From Lachnospiraceae bacterium (GTDB taxonomy: Bacteria; Bacillota; Clostridia; Lachnospirales; Lachnospiraceae), in assembly GCA_022793065.1 (NCBI GenBank), contig JAAWCE010000020.1, forward strand, positions 62,001 through 126,000: 64,000 nt of DNA. Reading direction: 5' to 3'. The notes beneath the pieces are model-generated. The model was not told where the DNA came from and did no database searches. It worked only from the letters and a program-made list of their open reading frames with translations. Below, piece after piece: positions 54,307 through 62,874 of the stretch (within the stretch, counting starts at the first letter, position 1; every line of letters begins with the position of its first letter). The position numbers and the translations under genes were made by a program.

Positions 54307-54888
54307 CTATGCTACCTCAATGCCGTAATGCGCACACAATGCAGCCAAACCGCCCTGGAATCCACTGCCGATTGCATTAAATTTCCATTCACCGTTCAGC
54401 TTGTACAACTCCCCTACCACAATGGCAGTCTCTATAGAAAAATCTTCTCCCAAATCATAGCGAATCAACTCCTGGCCCGAAACCTCATCCACAATACGAA
54501 TGTACGCATTGGATACCTGGCCAAAATTCTGCCGTCTGACATCTGCATCATAAATGGTAACAGTAAATGCAATTTTGGACACATTTGCAGGAATTTTCGT
54601 CAAATCCACTTCAATCTGCTCGTCATCACCTTCCCCTTCCCCAGTCAGGTTATCTCCCATATGTTTCAGGGACCCGCTGGGATGCTCCAGGTTGCCATAG
54701 AAGACAAACTCTTTCTCTGTAGGACACCTGCCGTTGTCGCCTGTCATAAAAGCCGCCGCATCCAAATCAAAATCCGCGCCGGAATCAAAGGCGTTTACAT
54801 CCCAGCCCAGGCCCACCATAATCTTCTTCAAACCAGGATTTCCCTTTGTCAAATCCACCTTTTGACCTTTTGATAAATTAATTGGCAT
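54307..54888 (-). CDS. terD: TerD-family stress protein
   Basis: A 193-residue canonical TerD ([110 protein letters not shown]). AGGAGGG precedes the ATG. It lies 29 nt after telA. Together with its neighbour it forms the conserved TerD pair of the operon. Confidence 0.94.
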   Translation of the reverse strand: MPINLSKGQKVDLTKGNPGLKKIMVGLGWDVNAFDSGADFDLDAAAFMTGDNGRCPTEKEFVFYGNLEHPSGSLKHMGDNLTGEGEGDDEQIEVDLTKIPANVSKIAFTVTIYDADVRRQNFGQVSNAYIRIVDEVSGQELIRYDLGEDFSIETAIVVGELYKLNGEWKFNAIGSGFQGGLAALCAHYGIEVA

Positions 54889-54917
54889 TTCTTTGCCCTC
54901 CTTTTATAATAAATTTA

Positions 54918-56063
54918 TTACTTTGCATCAGGCATATGATATTTCTGGTTAAATTCTGTCTTTATGTTCTCAAGCCTTGCCTGGTCCTGTATACGCTGCT
55001 GTCTGGCTTTATCTTGAATCTGCCGAGTTTCTTCTATGCCGTTTACAATGGTTTTCCAGGTAGTCTCCAAAGTCTCTATTTTAATGGAACTTCCCGAAGC
55101 CAACTGTGCCGTCATCTTAGACTGTTCCACTGTGTTGCGCGCATTTTTAATCAACATTTCGTTAGTCTTGGCATCCAGCGCGGACATTGCTTCCGCCTGA
55201 ATCCGCTGCCGCTTCAACATAATCGCCTGCGCAAGCGCCTGTTTGAATACCGGAAGCGTAATGATAAATGCGGAGTTTATCTTCCTCACAAGATTCATAT
55301 TACTGAATTCCATCGTTTTAATCATGGGAACAGACTGCATCGCCACACTCTCTGCGGTTCTCAAATCCTGCGTTCTCTGCTCCAGCATCATCAATGCCTG
55401 TTGTAAACTCTGGATTTCAAACTGTATGGATGAATCTCCTGTGGTCTCCATATCTTTCTGTCTCTGGGCAATATACGCCTCCAGCTCCCGGCATCCCTGC
55501 TCACCCGCAAGAATATACTTGACCAACTGATGATAATATTCCACATTTGCGTCAAAAAGCTGGTTCAGGTTCCGATTGGATTGTTTGATTTCTGCCTCAT
55601 ACTGCTTCAACTGCACATAAATCTTATCCACTTCCTCGCCCATCGTATGATATTTGCTCAAAATTTTATCCAACTGCTTTCTCAAATTGCCAAACAGCTT
55701 CCCAAACAAGGAAGGATTTTCCCTAAGCTCATCAATGTCAAATTTCTCCATAATCTTTGCCAGGGTATTCAGCATCTCGCTGGATTCATCCAACTGTGTC
55801 ATATTCATGCTGTTTAACACCACATCCGATGCCTTGGAAATGCCCTCCGCCGCCTCAGCGCCAAAAGACACTATGGTTTCCAGATTACCGATCTCAATAG
55901 TACTCACCAACGCATCCACCTCAGCCGAGTTTGTAAGCTGCGTATTCATCTGTTGCCTATCCGCAACAATATCGTAACTCTCCACCACAATTATTTCGTT
56001 TTTCGTATCCGGCGCCGTAATCACCTCCGGCGGCGCCGCCGTCTTTGTGAAATCCAATCCCAT
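54918..56063 (-). CDS. telA: TelA-family toxic anion resistance protein
   Basis: A 381-residue, mostly helical cytoplasmic protein of the TelA/YceH family. Long coiled coils with NSMNMTQLDESSEMLNTLAKIMEKFD, LFGKLFGNLRKQLDKILSKYHTMGEEVDKIYVQLKQYEAEIKQSNRNLNQLFDANVEYYHQLVKYILAGEQGC and SVPMIKTMEFSNMNLVRKINSAFIITLPVFKQALAQAIMLKRQRIQAEAM are typical. AGGAG precedes the ATG. It starts 3 nt after yceG. In characterised systems TelA proteins contribute to tellurite and envelope-stress tolerance, by an unknown mechanism. Confidence 0.93.
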   Translation of the reverse strand: MGLDFTKTAAPPEVITAPDTKNEIIVVESYDIVADRQQMNTQLTNSAEVDALVSTIEIGNLETIVSFGAEAAEGISKASDVVLNSMNMTQLDESSEMLNTLAKIMEKFDIDELRENPSLFGKLFGNLRKQLDKILSKYHTMGEEVDKIYVQLKQYEAEIKQSNRNLNQLFDANVEYYHQLVKYILAGEQGCRELEAYIAQRQKDMETTGDSSIQFEIQSLQQALMMLEQRTQDLRTAESVAMQSVPMIKTMEFSNMNLVRKINSAFIITLPVFKQALAQAIMLKRQRIQAEAMSALDAKTNEMLIKNARNTVEQSKMTAQLASGSSIKIETLETTWKTIVNGIEETRQIQDKARQQRIQDQARLENIKTEFNQKYHMPDAK

Positions 56064-56066
56064 GCA

Positions 56067-58370
56067 TTAATCTCCTCTCTTGAATATCATGTCACGCCAG
56101 GAACGGCGCGGTTTTATAGAAATAGTATCAAAATTGGGAATTGTCAAATCATAGACATATTCTCCAATTTGATGCTCTTCCATAACCTTATTGTTAAAAT
56201 ATCTTTCTACACACTGATACCCGGTAGGCACAAAGAAAACAATATCAAATCCGGCCAAATTTAAGAACGCCATCAGAATACTATCTTCTAAGGAAAGAAC
56301 TGCCTCCGACGTGTTGATGTATACAATCTTGGGATTCTTCTTGGTAAAATCAAATTTCTGCAGCATACGCAGAATATCCTTGTTCAGGTTGAGCACCGTT
56401 GCAATTACCGTATACTCCGTACCGTTCTCATAAATCCCCCTGATTAACTTCCGGTCCAACAGCAATTGAAGCTTATCCAGGATATGCTCCTGAACCTCTT
56501 CCCGCAGGACGCCATATGTGTAGCAAGCGTGAGATTTTATCTTCGCCCGCAGCAATTTTCCATTTTTTAAAAATCCCGTGGCATGAACTCTGACTGGATT
56601 TGGATCCTCCTTGCGCAGATACGGGGCCCCTTTAATCAACAGCGCGTCCGGCGTCAGAAGCTTCTTGATTTCAGGCCAGTAGGCCGAAACATTTCCATCC
56701 TTCACCCCGCACACCTTGGCATAGATCACAGGCATTGTGACCACGGCTTCTGTCACGTCAAAATTGGGCCTGTATTTTAACTCCTGATCCCATAAAATAG
56801 CAATTTCCTCATAGATAGATTGTAAGGAAGCCGATACCCCCCTTTGATATTGTTGGTTCCGATACATTCCGGTATCCTGGTACATAATGGTATCCAGTTC
56901 CCGTTCCGCATGGTACGCGGCGGTTGACAACTGTAAATCCGTACTTTCCCTTGGAAACTTTCTTACGGGCAAAGATGTCTCATAATGTATCTCATACAAA
57001 TTTGACGCTTCCAGACAACATTTTCTGTTCAAATCCGGAACCAATATCACCACATCCACCGGCAATCTGCTCATAAAACGCATAAAAAATGCTTCATTTT
57101 CATTTTTACAGCCTCCCAGATAAACAAAACATTCTACCTGGGGACTTTCCCATTTTTTAAACAAACCATCCTGAAAACGTTTCAGCCAGCACAGCAAATA
57201 AATTGTTCTGTTTGTCAGCCGATTTAAACTGCCCTCCATATTTTTAGCTTCTTCCAGCACTACATCAATAAACGCTTTCCGCAATATTCTTTGCAGCTCC
57301 ATATCAGCGGCATAGATAATATTGGCGGACAAATCTGCCGCAAGCTGATTCACATCCTTATACTGCTTTCTCCTGACAGCGCTGATTTCGTCATTTGACG
57401 GAGGTATCAGCTCCGACTCCACAATAACCAGGTTTCTGCCGGCTGCGCTCATTTCCAACTGAAAACGGTACAGTTCATTCAGATAAGTCAACTTATCCTC
57501 TACGCCCTCCATGCGCACAAAACAATTGTAATAGAACCGCTCGTCCTGTCCCCTCTCCTGAACCGGCTTTAATACATCCGATAGCCCTTTTCCCTTGATC
57601 CAGGCATTGGTGCAGTTCTGCCGCTTAGGAGGAATGCCGTAAAGACGCTCCGCGTTTACACGCTCTTCCATTTCTTTTCTCAAAGACTTTATGCTGAATC
57701 CTTGCGGAAACTCCCCCATTCCGGTTATCTCCAACTTATGCGAGAACACCGAACCTTTGTCTAACGCGCTATATCCTGTGTCTCCCTGATACTGCAGCAA
57801 TACAATATCACATCCAGCGCCGGATAATATGCACAAAAGTTTCAGCTCGTAATTGCTGACGCTCCCTTCATACAATATCTTCGGAATCCGATTTTCACCC
57901 ATCTGGCTGACAACCCTCTCAAATTTATAATAAAGCCAGCACATAAATTTTATATACGCATTCCGCAATATATTGTCGTTTTTTCCCTCTTTGCGCATAA
58001 CATCCAGAGTATCATATAAAGCCGAAGCCACATGCTTCCTCTGATACTCGTTCATTCTGGGAAGCCACTTCTGCAGACTTGTAAGCATAAATCCCATACT
58101 GAGCTGAAACTGCATTCCCATAATCTCTTCATAATACGCCAAATTCTTCTCGTCAGGATTGGGAATTTTGCCCTCTATTACTACCCCACTTCTTCTGGCT
58201 TCTTCATAATATCGCACAAGAAATTCCCTAATACGGTCATTATACCCGTTAATTCTGTAAAAGTATACACCCTGTTCCCGACGTTTCCCATACTCCAAAA
58301 AGTAATCGTCCAAACTGCTAAGTGCCTTGTGTTCATACATAATTTGTTCCAGTTCCGCATCCCCCACCAA
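56067..58370 (-). CDS. yceG: YceG-family ter-system protein with three internal repeats
   Basis: A 767-residue protein of the YceG family that accompanies TerD and TelA. Three copies of one repeat are visible: residues 137-200 (WLYYKF...PKILYEGSVSNYELKLL...GAGCDIVLLQ), 388-450 (WLKRFQ...CFVYLGGCKNENEAFFM...PVDVVILVP) and 678-717 (PKIVYINTSEAVLSLEDSIL...GFDIVFFVP). The pattern is strand, Gly, Glu-led helix, then a hydrophobic strand. No membrane helix. The start is uncertain: TTG at 58370, GTG at 58367 or ATG at 58340; the last would leave GCGGAACTGGAACA, a tail of leader family B, as untranslated sequence. Function unknown. Confidence 0.85.
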   Translation of the reverse strand: MVGDAELEQIMYEHKALSSLDDYFLEYGKRREQGVYFYRINGYNDRIREFLVRYYEEARRSGVVIEGKIPNPDEKNLAYYEEIMGMQFQLSMGFMLTSLQKWLPRMNEYQRKHVASALYDTLDVMRKEGKNDNILRNAYIKFMCWLYYKFERVVSQMGENRIPKILYEGSVSNYELKLLCILSGAGCDIVLLQYQGDTGYSALDKGSVFSHKLEITGMGEFPQGFSIKSLRKEMEERVNAERLYGIPPKRQNCTNAWIKGKGLSDVLKPVQERGQDERFYYNCFVRMEGVEDKLTYLNELYRFQLEMSAAGRNLVIVESELIPPSNDEISAVRRKQYKDVNQLAADLSANIIYAADMELQRILRKAFIDVVLEEAKNMEGSLNRLTNRTIYLLCWLKRFQDGLFKKWESPQVECFVYLGGCKNENEAFFMRFMSRLPVDVVILVPDLNRKCCLEASNLYEIHYETSLPVRKFPRESTDLQLSTAAYHAERELDTIMYQDTGMYRNQQYQRGVSASLQSIYEEIAILWDQELKYRPNFDVTEAVVTMPVIYAKVCGVKDGNVSAYWPEIKKLLTPDALLIKGAPYLRKEDPNPVRVHATGFLKNGKLLRAKIKSHACYTYGVLREEVQEHILDKLQLLLDRKLIRGIYENGTEYTVIATVLNLNKDILRMLQKFDFTKKNPKIVYINTSEAVLSLEDSILMAFLNLAGFDIVFFVPTGYQCVERYFNNKVMEEHQIGEYVYDLTIPNFDTISIKPRRSWRDMIFKRGD

Positions 58371-58397
58371 GCCCCCATTTTAAGTTACCCTAAAATT

Positions 58398-58475
58398 TCA
58401 TTTATACTTTGGCGCCAATGAGGCTGATGCTGCTTTCATTTTCTGATTCTGTCCTGATGCCGGGCTTTGCCCCAC
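58398..58475 (-). CDS. Possible 25-residue peptide between rhomboid and yceG
   Basis: A GTG start with GGGAGG eight bases upstream, giving a basic, Ser/Ala/Gln-rich peptide ending APKYK. It fills part of the 188-nt gap. No homology is known; the good ribosome site is the only support. Confidence 0.25.
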   Translation of the reverse strand: MGQSPASGQNQKMKAASASLAPKYK

Positions 58476-58558
58476 AGGATTATCCTCCCATCAAAACAAG
58501 TCAATCCCTACCACTGCCATATCCGAAAATGCTTCCGTCCCACAGAATTATGTTCCGC

Positions 58559-59143
58559 TTAATAACGGTTCATTTTATTCTTGTGCATCACAAATCCCAG
58601 ACCGGCTCCTACAAGTCCTCCCAAAATATGGGACAGATTGGAAATATTGCTTACAACAAACAATCCCTCATATACCTGCTCACCTATATACAACAAAGCC
58701 ACTAATATAAAAGTCAGCGGAATTTCCTTTTCTTTAATACAGGTAAAAGAAGACAGCATAATAAATGCAAATACTACACCGCTGGCCCCTAGCAGCGCAT
58801 ATCCCGGAACAAATACCAGATGTGCAATCCCTGTTGCCAGTGCCGTTGAAAGAATTACAAACAGAATATTAGACGAACCATATTTCTCTTCCAACATGGG
58901 CCCTACTACCAGAATCAACATAATATTTCCCACAAAATGTTCCATGCCCCCATGTCCCACAATATGACCAAACAGCCTTACATATGTAAGCGGATTGGTC
59001 CACTGGGAACGGTACACGCTAAAGAAATGTGTGTTTGTATACCCTTTGGTGATAAAGTCCAGCAAAAGGGTTATGGCGCATATAATAGTAAATGTTAAAA
59101 TCACAGGTGAATTAAAGGATACTTTAAATTTCTTTTCTTTCAT
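58559..59143 (-). CDS. Rhomboid-family intramembrane serine protease
   Basis: A 194-residue polytopic protein with six TM helices. The catalytic Ser is in GASGVVFAF (GxSG), the catalytic His in SNLSHILGGLVGAGLG, and the HFVGNIMLIL (HxxxN) element precedes them, so it should be active. Length is short, as in minimal six-helix rhomboids. Start at 59143 with AGGAGG in copy A6 of the hairpin cassette. Its place between a trypsin-like protease and yceG in a ter operon suggests a proteolytic arm of that stress response; substrate unknown. Confidence 0.9.
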   Translation of the reverse strand: MKEKKFKVSFNSPVILTFTIICAITLLLDFITKGYTNTHFFSVYRSQWTNPLTYVRLFGHIVGHGGMEHFVGNIMLILVVGPMLEEKYGSSNILFVILSTALATGIAHLVFVPGYALLGASGVVFAFIMLSSFTCIKEKEIPLTFILVALLYIGEQVYEGLFVVSNISNLSHILGGLVGAGLGFVMHKNKMNRY

Positions 59144-59171
59144 TTTACACCTCCTGCCTGCTTTAACAGGC
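59144..59171 (-). repeat. Hairpin/Shine-Dalgarno cassette, copy A6
   Basis: Minus strand: GCCTG, loop TTAAAG, CAGGC, then AGGAGGTGTAAA and the ATG of the rhomboid gene. Confidence 0.6.
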
Positions 59172-59283
59172 GTACCACTTATCTTTGTTCTCCAATCATG
59201 AGTCATTCATCATGAATACCGTCCGTAATAGTCCGCCATCCAATATTACATTAAAAAGCCGCAAGACTATTACACCACGTTTT

Positions 59284-60972
59284 TCACACAAATCCTCTTA
59301 CAAAAGTATTGATAAAGTCATACCCTACCGCCAGATTAATATTTTGTCCTTCGTCAATCCCTGCGGTACTAACGCCGATTACCTGTCCATACATATTTAA
59401 TACGGCACCGCCTGAGCTTCCATGGGAAATCGGCGCGGTAAACTGTATCATGTCCACATCGTTCATTCTGCGGAATCCTGAGATAATCCCATCCGACACA
59501 GAATTAAACAATCCCAACGGGCTTCCGATCGCCACCACCTTCTGTCCTCTCACCAGGGGCTTACTCCCTTGATAAATAGGGAGCGGCTGCAGCTTCCGGT
59601 CAATCCTTATCACCGCCAAATCCAGCAGTGAATTATACTTGATAATTTCATCTGTTTTATACATGTTATCATCATTTTCAATTCTGACAGAATAAAACCG
59701 CCCGCCTCTTGCCACATGGTCGTTGGTAAGAATATAACCTTCCCGGCCAATCATAATCCCTGAACCGCTTCCAATAATATCTCCGTTTCTGTCATGTATG
59801 GATATCATTACTACAGAAGAAGCTCTCAATGCTAGTTCCTCAAACCCTAATTCCTGTGTGCCCCTGCCTGCTGCAGCGCTTCCTGATACTCCGGTTCCTC
59901 TATCCCTTCCGCTCTTTTCCGGCATTTCGATTCTGACATTGGGTCCGGTGCTTCTTGTATCGTTTCCATTTGCTCCCGAACCGCTTCCGATATTTCCTCC
60001 ATATCTTCCCGGAGTTCCGGCATTGCGGCCTGCTTCCACATGCCTTCCGCCGCTTCCTGATTCTCCTGATACTGCCCCGGAGTTCCCACATCCTGACCTT
60101 CCACCTTCATAACCGTTATCCCTGCCATTGTTTCCTGGGCTTTGGGATGTCCTGGAAGTCCCCCGTCTTGCCGGCGGAAGTATTACTCTGGGTCTGTGCT
60201 CCGATGACGCATCTTTACCAGCCTGCACACTCTCCCTGTTCTCCCCGCCCGTCCTCTTTAGCCTATCCATATATTTCTCTCTGTCATAACACTCCAGCGA
60301 TGCAGCACTTTTCTCTCCCAAAGTAATCTGCTCGGACAGGTGAAGATGATTCAGTTTTTCATCAATATCTACTTCATTTTGCAGCAACAGCACATCAATC
60401 CCAAGTAATGTTAAAAGATAACAGAAAAAATACTCTTGCTCTTTCGTGACGCCCTGAGCCACAAATTTCATAGACTGCTTCGGATTCCAATTCTTCAAAT
60501 AGTCGAAAGCCAGCTCGTCCAGCCAATACAATAATTTAATGACAAAGTTTTTCTCAATGGAAGCATTGACATTTGCCGCGCAATTATGATATACCTCCAA
60601 TACTTTCTTACAGGAAGCCGCCAACAACTCCTCCACCCCTGCTGTTTCATCCAATTTCCCCGTGTGCAGCTTCTCCTTGCCGGACTCCAACCACTTTTGG
60701 TAACACGCTGCATATCGGAGCGCCATATCAGGCTCTATGTTCTTCGGAAATACTTTTACACGATTATAAATTCCCTGTCCATGCAACATTTTATTCGTCT
60801 GAATCTCATCCATTCGATTCACATCATTTCCAAAACTCCCGTTCACACCTGTCATTCTGAGAAAATAAACATCTTTACAATTCCCGTTCATTCCTCCTTT
60901 GATGCCGGCAAACGCTTCAATTGAAAAAAGTCCCATTACATTATACCTTTTCTCTATGTAATTATACTCCAT
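59284..60972 (-). CDS. Trypsin-like serine protease fused to a YceG-like N-terminal domain
   Basis: About 562 residues. The first 240 include a segment (NFVIKLLYWLDELAFDYL...MKFVAQGVTKEQEYFFCYLLTLLGIDVLLLQ) that matches the YceG repeats of this operon. A linker of about 130 residues rich in Gly, Arg, Asn and Ser follows. The C-terminal 200 residues are an S1C/HtrA-like chymotrypsin fold with His in LTNDHVARGG, Asp in SLLDLAVIRID and Ser in SHGSSGGAV; no PDZ domain. No signal peptide, so it is probably cytoplasmic. Start uncertain: ATG at 60972 or 60936; the open frame up to 61113 looks non-coding. First gene of the ter operon. Confidence 0.82.
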   Translation of the reverse strand: MEYNYIEKRYNVMGLFSIEAFAGIKGGMNGNCKDVYFLRMTGVNGSFGNDVNRMDEIQTNKMLHGQGIYNRVKVFPKNIEPDMALRYAACYQKWLESGKEKLHTGKLDETAGVEELLAASCKKVLEVYHNCAANVNASIEKNFVIKLLYWLDELAFDYLKNWNPKQSMKFVAQGVTKEQEYFFCYLLTLLGIDVLLLQNEVDIDEKLNHLHLSEQITLGEKSAASLECYDREKYMDRLKRTGGENRESVQAGKDASSEHRPRVILPPARRGTSRTSQSPGNNGRDNGYEGGRSGCGNSGAVSGESGSGGRHVEAGRNAGTPGRYGGNIGSGSGANGNDTRSTGPNVRIEMPEKSGRDRGTGVSGSAAAGRGTQELGFEELALRASSVVMISIHDRNGDIIGSGSGIMIGREGYILTNDHVARGGRFYSVRIENDDNMYKTDEIIKYNSLLDLAVIRIDRKLQPLPIYQGSKPLVRGQKVVAIGSPLGLFNSVSDGIISGFRRMNDVDMIQFTAPISHGSSGGAVLNMYGQVIGVSTAGIDEGQNINLAVGYDFINTFVRGFV

Positions 60973-61125
60973 ACTCCACCTACCCCCAAATCTCACTGTC
61001 AGCCGCTTCCGTTCCTGTCCGCCTTCTAACGGCAAAACGGTTCTGCACATAAATTTCTGACCAAAACAGCTATGCCCTTGCCCCGATGAGCAAAATTGGG
61101 TTTGCCAAAACATGGTATAAAAATA

Positions 61126-61175
61126 ATTATATCATGAAATTATCAAACATGCTATTATTTTTGCAAAAATAATAG
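61126..61175 (-). promoter_or_regulatory. Promoter region of the ter operon with a 24-nt perfect palindrome
   Basis: Minus strand TATAAT at 61126-61131; just upstream, 61152-61175 is a perfect palindrome with half site CTATTATTTTTG, covering where the -35 should be (TAGCAT at best). This fits an operator that replaces or masks the -35. Confidence 0.45.
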
Positions 61176-61278
61176 TTGCAGTTGAACACAGTCCTCCATA
61201 ACTTGCCGGAATTTCAACATGACAAAGTTTTTCATATAAATTGATAATTTATAATATATGGCGCTTCACACAATCAGC

Positions 61279-61334
61279 AAAACGGACGCAAAATCCAAAG
61301 CCTGTGTACATAGCCCTGATCTCACGTCCGTTTT
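61279..61334 (-). terminator. Possible terminator after the SHOCT-like gene
   Basis: A 10-bp perfect stem (AAAACGGACG / CGTCCGTTTT) with a 36-nt loop, followed by TTTTG-like sequence on the minus strand, 28 nt after the stop. Confidence 0.5.
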
Positions 61335-61361
61335 CATAAAGCGTATATTCTTCCGGTTCTC

Positions 61362-61913
61362 TTACTGCAGAATATTTTTTACCTTTTCTTCGTACTCTTC
61401 CTTTGTAATGATTTCCATGTCATACTGCATTTCTACTTTACGGAGAAGATCAAAATTGTCCAGCTTCTTCTGGGCAGAGGTCAGTTTCACCTGATATTCT
61501 TCTTCCGTAATCACATCCAATTCTCTAGCCTTATCTAGCTTCTTTTTCTCCCCTTCGTACTGCTCCTGCGCCCTCTTCTTATCGCGCTCCGCATTGTTCT
61601 CCTTAATCACCCTTTCCTTGTCTGCAATCTGACTGTCTATCTCCGAAAGCTTCTCCAAATTAGGCTGCATAGCCTCCAGAACATCCTGCACGTCAAAGGG
61701 ACGTGTATTAAACGTATTGGAAATGTAAGCGATGTACCTCTTTCCTATCTCCGCATATTGACTTTCCATCTTCCTGTCCAAAGCAGACTTCTGAATCTTC
61801 AGGTTTGCCAGCTCCGTCTGCTCCCTTGTGGCACTGCTTAACACATTCCCCGCATTTACCACACTGTTCCCCACTTCCCGCGCTACCTTTGTAGCCTTAT
61901 TAAACAAATCCAT
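61362..61913 (-). CDS. Coiled-coil protein with two SHOCT-like C-terminal motifs
   Basis: A 183-residue cytoplasmic protein. The first 110 residues are helical and coiled (MDLFNKATKVAREVGNSVVNAGNVLSSATREQ, LKIQKSALDRKMESQYAEIGKRYIAYI), then a Lys/Glu stretch and two copies of a short motif, DVITEEEYQVKLTSAQKKL and EIITKEEYEEKVKNIL, the SHOCT pattern of short C-terminal helices. ATG at 61913 follows AAAGGAGG. SHOCT motifs are thought to mediate oligomerisation. It precedes the ter operon on the same strand but a separate promoter region lies between. Confidence 0.8.
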   Translation of the reverse strand: MDLFNKATKVAREVGNSVVNAGNVLSSATREQTELANLKIQKSALDRKMESQYAEIGKRYIAYISNTFNTRPFDVQDVLEAMQPNLEKLSEIDSQIADKERVIKENNAERDKKRAQEQYEGEKKKLDKARELDVITEEEYQVKLTSAQKKLDNFDLLRKVEMQYDMEIITKEEYEEKVKNILQ

Positions 61914-62175
61914 ATTGTAATCCTCCTTTGCAATCTTAACATGAATCAACAAACCATCTCTGAAACATATTTTTATTGTAACACTTTTTATAAAAGAATC
62001 CACCAAAGATTTTATAAATTTCCTTAAGAAAATCTGAGGACTCCCGTACAATACTAAAGATATCCTGTCCACTTTCCTTTCACAACATAACATTTCTTTG
62101 GTTCCTTGCACAAATGAATATTATATACATAAAATGAAATAAAAATACTTTTGCATAATAAAAGGAGTAAATAGT

Positions 62176-62305
62176 ATGCGTAATAATAACAAACCGCGTT
62201 GTTGTTATTGCTGTCAACCGCTTCCGGGAGAACCTGGACCTATGGGGCCACAGGGGCCGAAAGGACCACAAGGTGTTCCTGGACCCGTTGAACCTCAATA
62301 TCAGT
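62176..62305 (+). pseudogene. Collagen-like gene, 5' remnant
   Basis: A good start (AAAGGAG, ATG at 62176) leads into a Cys-rich stretch (PRCCYCCQPLPG) and six Gly-X-Y triplets (GEPGPMGPQGPKGPQGVPGP), the pattern of small collagen-like surface or exosporium proteins. After about residue 43 the frame continues only as the antisense of the neighbouring kinase gene, so the rest of the gene has been lost at about 62300. It may still be translated as a truncated peptide. Confidence 0.7.
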
Positions 62306-62311
62306 ATAGAA

Positions 62312-62854
62312 TTAGAGGTGACACATCTCTTTTACTTTTCTGTAGTTTTCTTCCACCTCTTCTGCACCATTTAATTCAATCTGCCTGCAGCTTAATAATT
62401 TTTGCCATTCATCATGTGTTGCCTTACTTCTTATATCCAATCCTCCGGTATCATATTTTGCTGCCCAGTCAAGAAACTCCATATGTTGTATGTACATGTC
62501 CCCATTGGGCATAATTCTTTCCCCAAATCTTTCTTTTTCCCTGATTTTTAGTCTCTTAATTCTTATCTCCGTTTCCGTAACAAGTCTGATTGCCAATGTA
62601 AATAAGGGGATAAATACATTGCCCCATCCATCCAAAGAACCTGAAATTACTACATCATCTGCTTTAGAAATATCCAATTTCATTAAAGCAATGCGATCTT
62701 CTTTGTTTCTCTTTGTAGTATACATGGGATCGGTAGGCAACCAAAAATAATCATCTGTATCCATAAACTTATATCCTAATTCTTGACTGATTTTCCTACC
62801 CAATGTAGATGTTCCAGAACCCGAAGCCCCATAGATATAAATTATATTTTTCAT
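62312..62854 (-). CDS. Small P-loop nucleotide kinase-like protein
   Basis: A 180-residue P-loop NTPase of the adenylate/shikimate-kinase type: Walker A GASGSGTSTLG (about 9-19), DTDDYFW (32-38) in the acceptor-binding place, an IRIKRLKIREKERFGERI lid-like basic helix, and FLDWAAKYD. No cytidylate- or topology-specific motif allows a substrate to be named. The gene is complete and converges on the collagen-like remnant, ending where that remnant is broken. AT-rich surroundings and the adjoining mobile-element debris suggest horizontal gain. Confidence 0.75.
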   Translation of the reverse strand: MKNIIYIYGASGSGTSTLGRKISQELGYKFMDTDDYFWLPTDPMYTTKRNKEDRIALMKLDISKADDVVISGSLDGWGNVFIPLFTLAIRLVTETEIRIKRLKIREKERFGERIMPNGDMYIQHMEFLDWAAKYDTGGLDIRSKATHDEWQKLLSCRQIELNGAEEVEENYRKVKEMCHL

Positions 62855-62874
62855 CGCTATTCCCCCATCTCCAT

